Source: an uncultured Lacinutrix sp. (lineage in GTDB: Bacteria; Bacteroidota; Bacteroidia; Flavobacteriales; Flavobacteriaceae). From it: a stretch of DNA of 64,000 nucleotides. Shown in pieces: positions 1 to 9,606 of this stretch. The notes beneath the pieces are model-generated. The model worked only from the letters and a program-made list of their open reading frames with translations. It did not search any database and was not told the DNA's origin. The stretch is from NCBI GenBank assembly GCA_937129145.1, contig CAKZMU010000045.1:37330-101329 (forward strand), written 5' to 3'. A program made the translations under genes and the position numbers. The stretch's first letter is position 1. Every line of letters begins with the position of its first letter.

Positions 1-1674
1 TTATTGAACTTTTTATTGGTTGGATGTAGTACAGACAGTAAAGATTTTAAAAGGATTGAACTATACCAGAATCAATTAAAAGAAATTACTAAGACTATTG
101 ATGATGGAATTTCCTATAAGGCAGCTGATGATGATTTATTTAATAAATACTTTGAAGGCTTAGAATTAATTAACAAAGAACCTCAAATTAACGATTCTAT
201 TCAATTAGAATTTTATTCTATTCTTTCAGTATTATTTGTTCAAAAAAAATTCCCAAACGAAACCATTAAAGTTTCAAAAAAAGGGATTGAAAAAGCAAAA
301 AATATAAATCATTATGAAATGGTGGCAAGATTATACTCTACTTCCGCTTCAAATCATTTAAGACTTCACCAATCAGACAGTGCTTTAAGAGTTTATCGAG
401 AAGCAATACGTTATATAAAAAAAAAGCCACCTAATATTTTTGCGTTATCTGTCCATAACAATTTAGGAGTGCTTTTTCAAAAAAAAATGCATCAACTTGA
501 TTCTGCATTATACCATTTCAACAAATTATATAAATATCCCGATTCAATTATTCAAAATCCAAATGATCAATATTTTCAAAATAATATCAAAGATAATATT
601 GCACTGGTACATATGGAGAGAAAATCCTATGAATTAGCACGCCCATTATTCGAAGAAAATTACCAAGCGTATAAAATGGCAAGCTATGAAAATGTTAAGT
701 TTATTGAAAGATGGATTCGAGCTGGATTGCAATTGGCAGAAGCGGATATTTTATTAGGAAATAAAAAACAGTCCCTTTCATTAATTTCTGAAATAGAATC
801 TCACTTAGATTCTTTAGGAAACTTTGGAATCGATAAACCTATAACCGATTTGCTATTTTATAAAGTAAAGTCTCTTTATTTTGAACATACTGGCGATTTT
901 GAATTAGCTCATCAATTTGCTGAAAAAAGGCAGTTATTACTTCAAAAACAAGAGGAAAATAAGCTATATGAATTACAAAAAAGCCAGCATTATTATAGAA
1001 ATTTAAATATTGAAATTTCGAAACAACACCTTTTAGATGAAAAAAAACTAAGAATAGAAGAACGTAAGTGGGCAAATGCCCAACTATGGATTTTAGTAAT
1101 TTCTAGTGTTTCAGTATTAATAATTGGCTTGTTGTTGATTTCTAGGTATCGTCAACGATTAGTAAAAACAGAGTTAGAACGAAAATTAAATGCTGAAAAA
1201 TATAAAAGCGAGCAAGTAAAAAAAGAATTGTTAGAACAAGCAATAACCTTTAAAAAACGGGACCTTTCTAATCTTTCTTTAAACATTATTAAAAATAAAG
1301 AATGGCTTGAAGAGCTTCAACGAAGACTACAAGAAGCAGATGAACTTAAAGGAAGGTCTAAGGGAAAGCACATGAAAAATATCATTAGAGATATTAAAAA
1401 GCGCTTAAAAAATGTAGAGCTTACAGGTGAAATGCAAATGCAAGTAGATACTTTGAATGCCGAATTCTATGAAAAATTATTAATAAATTTTCCAGCTCTT
1501 AGTAAAACTGAGCTTAAATTATGTTCTCTTATACGCCTCAAAATTGATAATAATGATATTGCTAGCTTGCAAAATATTGCAGTAGAATCGGTATATAAAA
1601 GTAGAACGCGACTTCGAAAAAAGCTAAATCTTACAAGCAATACAGATTTAGAGTCTTTTTTAATTGAAATTTAA
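1..1674 (+). CDS. TPR-repeat membrane regulator with LuxR-like C-terminal HTH (5' partial)
   Basis: The frame is open to the window edge, so the true start lies upstream; the TTG at 4 is not a convincing start. The visible protein begins with LLVGC, the end of a lipoprotein or signal segment. Next come about 330 residues of TPR-like helices, a membrane segment near residues 360-380 rich in I/L/V, a coiled coil, and a C-terminal helix-turn-helix of about 60 residues (LSKTELKLCSLIRL, then ESVYKSRTRLRKKL) resembling LuxR/GerE effector domains. This architecture is common in Bacteroidota one-component regulators. The target is unknown; the adhesin-like gene downstream is a natural candidate, by inference only. 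Confidence 0.85.
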   Translation, partial: LLNFLLVGCSTDSKDFKRIELYQNQLKEITKTIDDGISYKAADDDLFNKYFEGLELINKEPQINDSIQLEFYSILSVLFVQKKFPNETIKVSKKGIEKAKNINHYEMVARLYSTSASNHLRLHQSDSALRVYREAIRYIKKKPPNIFALSVHNNLGVLFQKKMHQLDSALYHFNKLYKYPDSIIQNPNDQYFQNNIKDNIALVHMERKSYELARPLFEENYQAYKMASYENVKFIERWIRAGLQLAEADILLGNKKQSLSLISEIESHLDSLGNFGIDKPITDLLFYKVKSLYFEHTGDFELAHQFAEKRQLLLQKQEENKLYELQKSQHYYRNLNIEISKQHLLDEKKLRIEERKWANAQLWILVISSVSVLIIGLLLISRYRQRLVKTELERKLNAEKYKSEQVKKELLEQAITFKKRDLSNLSLNIIKNKEWLEELQRRLQEADELKGRSKGKHMKNIIRDIKKRLKNVELTGEMQMQVDTLNAEFYEKLLINFPALSKTELKLCSLIRLKIDNNDIASLQNIAVESVYKSRTRLRKKLNLTSNTDLESFLIEI

Positions 1675-1685
1675 CCACACCTTAT

Positions 1686-1709
1686 AAACTCTTGTAAAAT
1701 AAGAGTTTT
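1686..1709 (+). terminator. Probable intrinsic terminator after the TPR-LuxR gene
   Basis: An 8-bp perfect stem (AAACTCTT / AAGAGTTT) with a 7-nt loop begins 12 bases after the stop codon. The T-tract is short and interrupted, so termination may be weak. Confidence 0.4.
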
Positions 1710-1756
1710 CTCAATTTTATCTTTATTCTGTCCCATATTTGTCCCAATGACTTTTT

Positions 1757-1787
1757 ATTGAGAATTCATTCAAGGAATATATTTTTG
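1757..1787 (+). promoter_or_regulatory. Bacteroidota-type promoter upstream of the adhesin-like gene
   Basis: TTG at 1758-1760 and TATTTTTG at 1780-1787 are separated by exactly 19 bases, matching the Bacteroidota -33/-7 consensus (TTTG-N19-TAnnTTTG). It would give a leader of about 240 bases before 2035 that contains a 58-codon ORF. Confidence 0.55.
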
Positions 1788-1832
1788 TCAAAATAAATAA
1801 TAATAATTGGCATGGATTGCCAATTAATATAA

Positions 1833-2009
1833 ATGCAAATGAAACTGTTTTTAAGATTATTAAAAATGTTTGACAAGAATGATGATTCAAATCAGGGGCT
1901 AACTAAGTCTTGGTCTCAAATTAGTACAGATAATAAAAAATTGGAATTACAATTAAAAAGCTTAGAAAAATTAGAATCTAAACTTAATGCATCGCATAAA
2001 AAATATTAA
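1833..2009 (+). CDS. Possible small protein, 58 aa
   Basis: An ATG-initiated frame of 58 codons lies between the predicted promoter and the adhesin-like gene. The product begins MQMKLFLRLLKMF and continues into a charged, Lys/Glu/Leu-rich stretch that could form a helix or short coiled coil; there is no signal peptide. A second ATG two codons in (1839) may be the start. The frame ends 25 bases before the start at 2035. I do not recognise it. It could instead be an untranslated leader that happens to be open. Confidence 0.35.
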   Translation: MQMKLFLRLLKMFDKNDDSNQGLTKSWSQISTDNKKLELQLKSLEKLESKLNASHKKY

Positions 2010-2034
2010 AGAAGCTCGATATATAATTAATACT

Positions 2035-5000
2035 ATGAAAAACTTAAAATACATTTACCTACTTGCAATGCTTTTTATTAGCAATGCAATATTTGCCCAA
2101 TCCCCAGAAGGCTTCAATTATCAAGCGGTTATTCGCGATGCGTCTAACCAGATATTAAGTAGCCAAAATGTTGGTATACAATTTCGTTTATTACAAGGTT
2201 CGCCTTCTGGAACAGTTACTTATACTGAAACACATACAGCCACAACAGATGCTTATGGTTTAGTTGCTTTACAAATAGGTACAGGAACCACAAGTGATGT
2301 TTTTGGAAACATCAATTGGGGAAACGGACCATATTTTCTAGAAATTGCAGCCGATGTTTCTGGAGGAACAACCTACAGTATTTTAGGAACCCAACAGTTA
2401 ATGAGTGTCCCTTATGCTTTATATGCAAAAAGTAGTGGAGATAGTAGTCCGTTAGAAATAGATAATGATGTGCTTAGAGGTGATGCTAATAGTGTAAACC
2501 ATGCAACTACAGATTTTGTTTTCGGGTCTACGCAATTAGATCATGATGCTAATGCTGATCATTATCAAAGAATGTTTTTTGATAAGTCTAAAGCGGCATT
2601 TAGAGTAGGTGAGGTGACTGGCGATTTTTGGGATGAAGCTAACAGAGGTGTAAACTCTTTTGCCAATGGATTTAACACAAAAGCCAATGAGACTGCGGCA
2701 ACCGCAATGGGTTATCAAACAACCGCAAGTGGATTTGCTTCCACTGCAATGGGAATTAGAGCAACCGCAAGTGGGCGTGGTTCAGTTGTAATAGGTGAAA
2801 AAGTAAACGCAACTTCGGAAAATGCAATAGCCATAGGTTCTAATGCAAATGCAAATGGATATGCTTCAATTGCAATAGGAGCATCTTTGAGATCAGAATC
2901 TGCTTACGAAACTGCAATAGGACATTATGATACCTCATACACTCCAAATAGTACGACGGCTTGGGATACAGACGACCGATTGTTTACTATAGGAAATGGA
3001 ATAAATAATAGCAATCGTTCAGATGCCATGGTGATATTAAAAAACGGAAACACAACAATAAACGGCGATTTTAACGCTACAGGTGTTATTTCTGGAGATG
3101 GCTCTGGATTAACTAATTTACCTGTTGGATCTTCAATTTTTGAAAAATCTGGAAACCTTATTTTGCCAGATGCAAATACTGTTGATATTGGCAATGATGA
3201 TTTTGTTTTTGGCTCAACGCAATTAGATAGAGATAGTGATGCAGACCATCAAAACCGAATGTTCTTTGATAAAAGTAAAGGGGCTTTTAGAGTTGGGACA
3301 ACAATAGGCACTAGTTGGGATGCTTCTAATGTAGGAAATAATTCTTTTGCTACAGGTAATAGTACAACTGCAAGTGGTAATAGTTCATTTGCAGCGGGAC
3401 AGGCTACAACTGCAAGTGGTGCATATTCAACTGCCTTTGGATTTAGTTCTATTGCAAGTGGAGATCATTCAACTGCTCTTGGCTTAACTACAATATCTCA
3501 ATCTTTTGCTGAAATAACTATTGGTATGTATAATACGGGTTATACCCCTAATAGTGCAACTGGTTGGGATAGCGAAGACCGCTTGTTTACGATTGGAAAT
3601 GGACAATCTTTCGGCAATTATTCAGATGCTTTAATTGTTTACAAAAGCGGTAATACAAGTATTAACGGAGATTTTAACGCCACAGGTGTTATTTCGGGCG
3701 ATGGCTCTGGCTTAACTAATTTGCCAGGCGGAACTGCAGACCATATTGCAGATGCCGATGGCGACACCAAAATACAGGTAGAAGAAACTGCTAATGAGGA
3801 TATTATTCGTTTTGACGCCGGAGGAACACAAGTAGGGAGCGTAAATAGTGATGGGGTTTGGAATATGGTTGCTAGTAATCATAACTTACTTATTGGTAAT
3901 GGTAACACAGGTACTGGAGGCTCGGAAAATACTGCTATAGGTTCTTTAGCTTTAAGAAGTAATATAGCCGGAGTACATAATACGGCTATTGGATACAGAG
4001 CAGGGCACAACAGTACTGGATCCGGAAACCTTTTTATTGGTGCAAATGCTGGGTTGAATGAAACGGGAAATAACACCTTACATATAAAAAACAGTTCTGA
4101 TTTTATTTCAGGACCATTAATATACGGAGAGTTTGATAACGATTTGGTACGTGTTAATGGAGATTTTGAAACTACAGGAGACATAGATGTTACAGGTGTT
4201 ATTTCTGGTGATGGTTCTGGATTAACCAATTTACCTATTTCTTCAGGGTCGTATATGCAAGATACAGACGGAGACACCAAAATACAAGTAGAAGAAACTG
4301 CGGATGAAGACATTATACGTTTTGATGTAGCAGGTCTAGAGGTTGGTAATGTGAATAGCGATGGTGTATGGGATATGGTACCAGATACTAGTACGGGTAA
4401 TTTACTAATTGGAGGTGGTAATAGCGGCACAGGAGGTAGACTAAATGTTTTTATTGGGGGAAATGCAGGTAGAATTTATAATGAAACTTTACAAGATACA
4501 TATAATACAGCACTTGGTACTAATGCTATGTTTAGTCTGGAAACAGGTGTATCTAATACCGCTATTGGTTATGGTTCATTATTTAATAATACAGCCAGCT
4601 CACAAAACACCACTTTAGGGTTTGAAACAGGGTATAACAACATTAGTGGTTCAGGAAATGTGTTTATTGGCTATCGAGCTGCAAAAAATGAAACAGGAAG
4701 CAACAAGCTATATATAGAAAATTCGTCTTCAACAAGCCCACTAATTTATGGTGAGTTTGATACCGATTTGGTGCGTATCAATGGCGATTTAGAAGTTACA
4801 GGGGTTAGTGATGTAAATACTGTTTTAGCTAGTAACATTGGGATTGGCTTGCCTTCAGCGCCTTCCCAAAAATTAAGCGTTGCAGGTAACTTTAAATTGG
4901 GTACCAATGGTTCTACGCTTACCAATATTATTAAAGTAGATGTAGCTAAAAATATTGGCAATATTTCTAGTGATGATCATCTAGATGTTACGTTTAGCGT

Positions 5001-5181
5001 TCCTGGCTCTCTTGTAGGTTCTAGTGTTATGGTGTCACCAAGTGCAGATTTACCTAATCAAGTAATTCTTGGTCAAGCCAGAGTTTCTGCAAATGGTACA
5101 GTGAGGGTTCGTTTTCATAATGAATCAAACAGTGGTAAAGATCCAGCCAACATGACTTTTTATATCACAGTAATTAAGTAA
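2035..5181 (+). CDS. Large secreted repeat protein, adhesin or tail-fibre-like (YadA-head-type repeats)
   Basis: The start at 2035 is chosen because it gives a clean signal peptide ending SNAIFAQ; upstream in-frame codons would bury it. The 1048-residue product opens with a module of about 130 residues (EGFNYQAVIRD to SVPYALYA) common at the N terminus of Bacteroidota fibre proteins. It then alternates head-type repeats with the S-x-A-x-G / TAIG rhythm of YadA/Hep_Hag proteins (roughly residues 212-300, 437-497, 632-690 and 822-890) with linkers carrying GVISGDGSGLTNLP three times (near 350, 550 and 725). It lacks a T9SS tail. It overlaps the next gene by one base, so the two are probably co-expressed. 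A surface fibre or adhesin role is inferred from the repeats. Confidence 0.85.
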   Translation: MKNLKYIYLLAMLFISNAIFAQSPEGFNYQAVIRDASNQILSSQNVGIQFRLLQGSPSGTVTYTETHTATTDAYGLVALQIGTGTTSDVFGNINWGNGPYFLEIAADVSGGTTYSILGTQQLMSVPYALYAKSSGDSSPLEIDNDVLRGDANSVNHATTDFVFGSTQLDHDANADHYQRMFFDKSKAAFRVGEVTGDFWDEANRGVNSFANGFNTKANETAATAMGYQTTASGFASTAMGIRATASGRGSVVIGEKVNATSENAIAIGSNANANGYASIAIGASLRSESAYETAIGHYDTSYTPNSTTAWDTDDRLFTIGNGINNSNRSDAMVILKNGNTTINGDFNATGVISGDGSGLTNLPVGSSIFEKSGNLILPDANTVDIGNDDFVFGSTQLDRDSDADHQNRMFFDKSKGAFRVGTTIGTSWDASNVGNNSFATGNSTTASGNSSFAAGQATTASGAYSTAFGFSSIASGDHSTALGLTTISQSFAEITIGMYNTGYTPNSATGWDSEDRLFTIGNGQSFGNYSDALIVYKSGNTSINGDFNATGVISGDGSGLTNLPGGTADHIADADGDTKIQVEETANEDIIRFDAGGTQVGSVNSDGVWNMVASNHNLLIGNGNTGTGGSENTAIGSLALRSNIAGVHNTAIGYRAGHNSTGSGNLFIGANAGLNETGNNTLHIKNSSDFISGPLIYGEFDNDLVRVNGDFETTGDIDVTGVISGDGSGLTNLPISSGSYMQDTDGDTKIQVEETADEDIIRFDVAGLEVGNVNSDGVWDMVPDTSTGNLLIGGGNSGTGGRLNVFIGGNAGRIYNETLQDTYNTALGTNAMFSLETGVSNTAIGYGSLFNNTASSQNTTLGFETGYNNISGSGNVFIGYRAAKNETGSNKLYIENSSSTSPLIYGEFDTDLVRINGDLEVTGVSDVNTVLASNIGIGLPSAPSQKLSVAGNFKLGTNGSTLTNIIKVDVAKNIGNISSDDHLDVTFSVPGSLVGSSVMVSPSADLPNQVILGQARVSANGTVRVRFHNESNSGKDPANMTFYITVIK

Positions 5182-5657
5182 TGATGAGAAAAGCAAACAT
5201 ATATATGACTGTATTGCTGAGTTTATGTACTCATGCGCTGCTCGCGCAATCTATAGAACGACAAGTGATAGGTAGTACTGGTGCTACTTTAAGTAATGGC
5301 TCAACGACTATGAGCTTTACTATTGGAGAGGTTGCTACAACCTCATTAAATGACGGAACATATACATTTAATCAAGGGTTTCAGCAAGGAGAACCATCGG
5401 GAACATTGCATATAAAAACTGAAAATAGATTAAATGTTACATTGTATCCAAATCCAACAAAAAACGCATTTTATATTAACGGTTTATTAAAAAAAGGAAC
5501 TCTTAATATTTATGATGTAGCTGGGAAAAAGGTATTGCAAAAACAAAATATTAATGACAACCAAGCTATTAATATTAGCGAATTATCTGCTGGAGTTTAT
5601 TTAATACACATTAAAACAGATGATGGTTCTAACATTAAAAGGTTAGTGGTTGAGTAA
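5181..5657 (+). CDS. Small T9SS-sorted secreted protein
   Basis: The 158-residue product has a signal peptide (ending HALLAQ) and a short middle domain with GSTGATLSNGSTTMSFTIGE. The C-terminal type IX sorting domain of about 75 residues shows the hallmarks LYPNPT, a YDVAGKKV strand, ELSAGVYLIHI and a terminal KRLVVE. T9SS substrates are exported to the periplasm by Sec and then across the outer membrane. Its ATG overlaps the stop of the adhesin-like gene (TAATG; a second ATG follows at 5184), which suggests translational coupling and a shared surface function. Confidence 0.85.
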   Translation: MMRKANIYMTVLLSLCTHALLAQSIERQVIGSTGATLSNGSTTMSFTIGEVATTSLNDGTYTFNQGFQQGEPSGTLHIKTENRLNVTLYPNPTKNAFYINGLLKKGTLNIYDVAGKKVLQKQNINDNQAINISELSAGVYLIHIKTDDGSNIKRLVVE

Positions 5658-5680
5658 GAAGTATTAATAATTACTAATAA

Positions 5681-5717
5681 AAAATCCCGTTACAAACTTT
5701 GTAGCAGGATTTTTTTG
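5681..5717. terminator. Bidirectional terminator between the T9SS gene and purL
   Basis: A long imperfect stem (AAAATCC...GTTACAAA pairing with TTTGTAGC..GGATTTT) is followed by T-runs on both strands. It separates two convergent genes. Confidence 0.75.
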
Positions 5718-5734
5718 TATTTAGATGAATTACT

Positions 5735-8700
5735 TTATTTCTTCTCAATCCAATTACGCGCATTCACAAACGCTTCCAACCAAGGTGATACTTCATCCTT
5801 TCTGCCTTCTGGATAATGTGCCCAATTCCACTGGAATGTTGAACGCTCAATATGTGGCATGGTTACTAAATGACGACCAGTTGTATCGCACATCATGGCT
5901 GTGTTAAAATTGGAGCCATTTGGGTTGTGAGGATAACCTTCGTAACTGTATTTTGCACAGATGTTATATTTGTCTTCAGCATAAGGTAAACTAAACTTTC
6001 CTTCACCATGAGAAATCCAAACTCCTAACGTTGTTCCAGCAAGGGTAGATAACATGACTGAATTATTCTTTTGAATTTTTACTGATGTAAATGCGCTCTC
6101 GTGTTTTCCAGAATCGTTATAAGTTAATTTTCCATGAACTTCGTGTTCTGGGTTAACAAGATCTAACTCCATCCATAATTGAGCACCATTACAAATACCA
6201 ACAGATAATGTGTCTTCTCTTTTAAAGAATTTCTTTAAAGCGGTATTTGCTTTTTCGTTGTATTTGAAAGCACCTGCCCAACCTTTTGCGGAACCTAAAA
6301 CGTCAGAGTTTGAAAATCCTCCAACAGCACCAATAAACTGAATATCTTCAAGGGTTTCACGACCAGAGATTAAGTCGGTCATGTGAACATCTTTAACATC
6401 AAAACCAGCTAAATACATGGCATTAGCCATTTCACGTTCGGAGTTTGAACCTTTTTCTCTAAGTATAGCTGCTTTTGGACGTTTTTTGTCATTACGAGGA
6501 GCTTGCGACGTGGTAATCTTTTTATTTAGAACAGATTGCTTCGTTTCACTCGCAATGACGTCAGCTAGTTTTCCTGTAAAATGCTTTGGAAAAACGTACT
6601 GTAATGGTTGATTTTTATAATTGTTGAATCTGTTCTCAGCTAAGCCATTGGCTGTTTGTTTTTGGTCGAGTAGGTATGAGGTTTTGTACCAAACATCTCT
6701 TAATCTTGAAACCGTTAACGTAAATACTTCGGCTTGATTAATAATACTTAAAACATTACTTTCTGTTACTTTACCAATGTTGAAGAATTCAATATTTGCT
6801 TCAGATAGCGTGGATTCAATAGAAGCATCTTTTGCTTGAAATACAATGCCTGAATTTTCAGCAAATAACACTTTAAATGAGTCTTTTTCATTCAATGCAG
6901 TGATATCTAATTCTGCACCAAGGTTATTATCTGCAAAGCACATTTCTAATAAAGTCGTAATCAATCCGCCAGAAGCTACATCGTGTCCAGCAACAATTTT
7001 CTCATCTTTAATTAATTTCTGAATGGTATCGAAAACCGTTTTCACGTAGTTTGCATTGGCTACATTTGGAGCATCATTTCCTATCTTATTAAGAATTTGA
7101 GCAAACGAACTGCCACCTAATTTAAAGTCATCTTGAGATAAGTTGATGTAGTATATATCGCCAGAATTCTTTTGAAAAACTGGCTCAACGACTTTAGAAA
7201 TATCATTACAATTTGCAGCAGCAGAAATAACAACTGTTCCTGGAGCAATAACCTCCTCGTTAGGATATTTTTGCTTCATAGACAAGGAATCTTTACCTGT
7301 TGGGACGTTAATCCCTAAATCAATAGCAAATTCTGAAATGGCTTGAACAGCCTCGTATAAACGTGCATCTTCACCTTCATTTTTACATGGCCACATCCAG
7401 TTTGCTGATAAAGACACCGATTTCAATCCATCTTTTAAAGGTGCCCAAATAATGTTTGTTAAGGCTTCAGTAATACTATTTCTACTTCCAGCGATTGGAT
7501 TAATTAATCCAGAAATTGGTGAGTGCCCAATAGAGGTTGCAATGCCTTCTTTTCCTTTATAATCCAGAGCCATGACACCAACATTATTTAGTGGTAATTG
7601 TAAAGGTCCAGCGCATTGTTGTTTTGCAACTTTACCACCAACACATCTATCAACTTTGTTAGTTAGCCAATCTTTACACGCTACAGCTTCTAGCTGCAAT
7701 ATTTGATCTAAATACTCGTAGAAATTATCCGAGGTGTACGTAATATCTTCATAGTTTCTTTTAACAGTTTTGTCGGTCATAACTGTTTTTGGAGAACTTC
7801 CGAACATGTCTTCCATAGCCAAATCCATAGGTTTGTTGCCTTTGGTTTTAGATTGGAATGTAAAACGGTCGTCTCCTGTAACATCGCCAACGGTGTACAT
7901 TGGCGAACGCTCACGTTCAGCAATTTTATTAAGAGTATCAATATGTTCTTCGGCAATCACTAATCCCATACGTTCTTGAGATTCGTTACCTATTATTTCT
8001 TTGTCAGACAATGTTGGGTCACCAACAGGTAATTTATCTAAATCAATCTTTCCACCTGTATCCTCAACTAATTCAGATAAACAGTTTAAGTGACCACCAG
8101 CGCCATGGTCGTGAATTGATACGATGAAGTTCTCATCACTTTCAACCATCCCACGAATGGCATTGGCTGCCCGTTTTTGCATTTCTGGGTTGGAACGTTG
8201 TACCGCATTTAACTCGATACCTGATTCAAACTCTCCAGTATCTGCTGATGATACAGCAGCGCCACCCATTCCGATGCGATAATTTTCACCACCAAGAATC
8301 ACAATTTTATCACCTTTTGTGGGTGTGTCTTTTATTGCTTGATTCACTTTGCCATATCCAATGCCTCCAGCTTGCATGATAACTTTGTCGAAGCCTAGTT
8401 TTCTGGCGTTTTCTTTATGTTCGAAAGTCAATACTGAACCACAAATAAGAGGTTGTCCAAATTTGTTTCCAAAATCTGAAGCACCATTGGATGCTTTTAT
8501 TAAAATATCTATTGGTGTTTGATATAACCATTCACGAGCTTCAAATTTTTGCTCCCAAGGTCTATCTTTTTCTAATCTAGAATAAGATGTCATGTACACT
8601 GCAGTTCCTGCTAATGGCAACGATCCTTTTCCTCCAGCTAATCTATCTCTAATTTCTCCACCAGATCCAGTTGCTGCACCATTAAAAGGCTCAACGGTTG

Positions 8701-9457
8701 TTGGGAAGTTATGAGTTTCTGCTTTCAAGGAAATTACAGAATCAAATTCTTCTGTTGCGTAATAATCTGGAACATCAGCACGTTTTGGAGCAAATTGCTC
8801 CACTTTTGGGCCTTTAATAAAGGCGACATTATCTTTATAAGCAGATACAATATCGTTAGGATGTTGTTTGGAAGTTTCTTTAATGAGTTTAAACAATGAG
8901 GTTGGCTTTTCTTCGCCATCAATAACGAATGTACCATTAAAAATCTTGTGGCGACAGTGTTCTGAATTTACTTGTGAGAACCCAAATACTTCAGAATCAG
9001 TTAATGCTCGTCCTATTTTTTTACTAACATCATTTAAGTATTCAACCTCTTCGTCACTAAGCGCTAAACCTTCCTGCTGATTGTAAGTTGCAATGTCTTC
9101 AATGTCTAAAATTGGTTCTGGTTGAACATCAATTGTGAATGACTCTTGATTTAACCCATTAAATTTTTCAGAAATCATAGGGTCGTAGTCCTTAAAATCT
9201 TCGGTAACGGCTTTAAACTCTTCAATCCGGATGATGCCATCAATTCCCATATTTTGAGTAATTTCAACTGCGTTGGTGCTCCAAGGTGTAATCATGGCAG
9301 CACGTGGACCAACAAAAAAAGCATCTAAGGATGCTTGTTCTATTTTTGGTTGGTTGCCAAATAACCATACGAGTTTAGTGATGGTTTCAGTTGATAATTC
9401 TTTTGTTGCTTGAACAGCAAATACGTTGCTGTTTTGGTTTCCGAAGAAATGAATCAT
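5735..9457 (-). CDS. purL: Phosphoribosylformylglycinamidine synthase, single-chain (FGAM synthase)
   Basis: The enzyme converts FGAR, glutamine and ATP to FGAM in de novo purine synthesis. At 1240 residues this is the large single-chain form. An N-terminal PurS-like part and linker are followed by two AIR-synthase-type halves (SLKAETHNFPTTVEPFNGAATGSGG near residue 250; GGKVAKQQCAGPLQ). A glutaminase domain begins near residue 993 (AAILREKGSNSEREM), with catalytic Cys near 1089 in GICNGAQ and a C-terminal MPHIER. Residues 967-990, in the linker before the glutaminase domain, are encoded by a dispersed palindromic repeat (separate entry) and are unlikely to be part of the family fold. A possible -7 box (TAAATTTG) lies on the minus strand at 9489-9496. 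Confidence 0.97.
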   Translation of the reverse strand: MIHFFGNQNSNVFAVQATKELSTETITKLVWLFGNQPKIEQASLDAFFVGPRAAMITPWSTNAVEITQNMGIDGIIRIEEFKAVTEDFKDYDPMISEKFNGLNQESFTIDVQPEPILDIEDIATYNQQEGLALSDEEVEYLNDVSKKIGRALTDSEVFGFSQVNSEHCRHKIFNGTFVIDGEEKPTSLFKLIKETSKQHPNDIVSAYKDNVAFIKGPKVEQFAPKRADVPDYYATEEFDSVISLKAETHNFPTTVEPFNGAATGSGGEIRDRLAGGKGSLPLAGTAVYMTSYSRLEKDRPWEQKFEAREWLYQTPIDILIKASNGASDFGNKFGQPLICGSVLTFEHKENARKLGFDKVIMQAGGIGYGKVNQAIKDTPTKGDKIVILGGENYRIGMGGAAVSSADTGEFESGIELNAVQRSNPEMQKRAANAIRGMVESDENFIVSIHDHGAGGHLNCLSELVEDTGGKIDLDKLPVGDPTLSDKEIIGNESQERMGLVIAEEHIDTLNKIAERERSPMYTVGDVTGDDRFTFQSKTKGNKPMDLAMEDMFGSSPKTVMTDKTVKRNYEDITYTSDNFYEYLDQILQLEAVACKDWLTNKVDRCVGGKVAKQQCAGPLQLPLNNVGVMALDYKGKEGIATSIGHSPISGLINPIAGSRNSITEALTNIIWAPLKDGLKSVSLSANWMWPCKNEGEDARLYEAVQAISEFAIDLGINVPTGKDSLSMKQKYPNEEVIAPGTVVISAAANCNDISKVVEPVFQKNSGDIYYINLSQDDFKLGGSSFAQILNKIGNDAPNVANANYVKTVFDTIQKLIKDEKIVAGHDVASGGLITTLLEMCFADNNLGAELDITALNEKDSFKVLFAENSGIVFQAKDASIESTLSEANIEFFNIGKVTESNVLSIINQAEVFTLTVSRLRDVWYKTSYLLDQKQTANGLAENRFNNYKNQPLQYVFPKHFTGKLADVIASETKQSVLNKKITTSQAPRNDKKRPKAAILREKGSNSEREMANAMYLAGFDVKDVHMTDLISGRETLEDIQFIGAVGGFSNSDVLGSAKGWAGAFKYNEKANTALKKFFKREDTLSVGICNGAQLWMELDLVNPEHEVHGKLTYNDSGKHESAFTSVKIQKNNSVMLSTLAGTTLGVWISHGEGKFSLPYAEDKYNICAKYSYEGYPHNPNGSNFNTAMMCDTTGRHLVTMPHIERSTFQWNWAHYPEGRKDEVSPWLEAFVNARNWIEKK
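6488..6559. repeat. Dispersed palindromic repeat inserted in frame in purL
   Basis: A 72-base unit with imperfect inverted ends (GTCATTACGAGG ... CTCGCAATGAC) and an inner inverted pair (GGTAATCT / AGATTGC). A second copy lies at 57323-57399; the two share GTCATTACGA, GTAATCT and a long right arm containing ACAGATTGCTTCGTT and CTCGCAATGAC. Here it is exactly 24 codons and is read through in frame. Confidence 0.85.
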
Positions 9458-9566
9458 TATATGTTAGTTTGTGTTGTTTTTTAAAGTGCAAATTTAATTT
9501 TTTTAGTTGTATTTGTTTGCTAAAAATCAATCTTAATTTGATAGTTATTCACGAGGTTTTGAACAT

Positions 9567-9594
9567 AAAAAAAGCGACCGTTTATGGTCGCTTT
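9567..9594 (-). terminator. Terminator downstream of the endonuclease I gene
   Basis: A perfect 9-bp stem (AAAGCGACC / GGTCGCTTT) with a 6-nt loop is followed on the minus strand by a T-run. It lies 12 bases after the stop of the minus-strand gene ending at 9607. Confidence 0.8.
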
Positions 9595-9606
9595 AAAATA
9601 TAAGCT

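Noticed and set aside
3879..4430. 183-codon open frame antisense to the adhesin-like gene
   Set aside because: It mirrors the low-complexity repeats of the real gene, with Pro/Ser/Val bias typical of a shadow frame.
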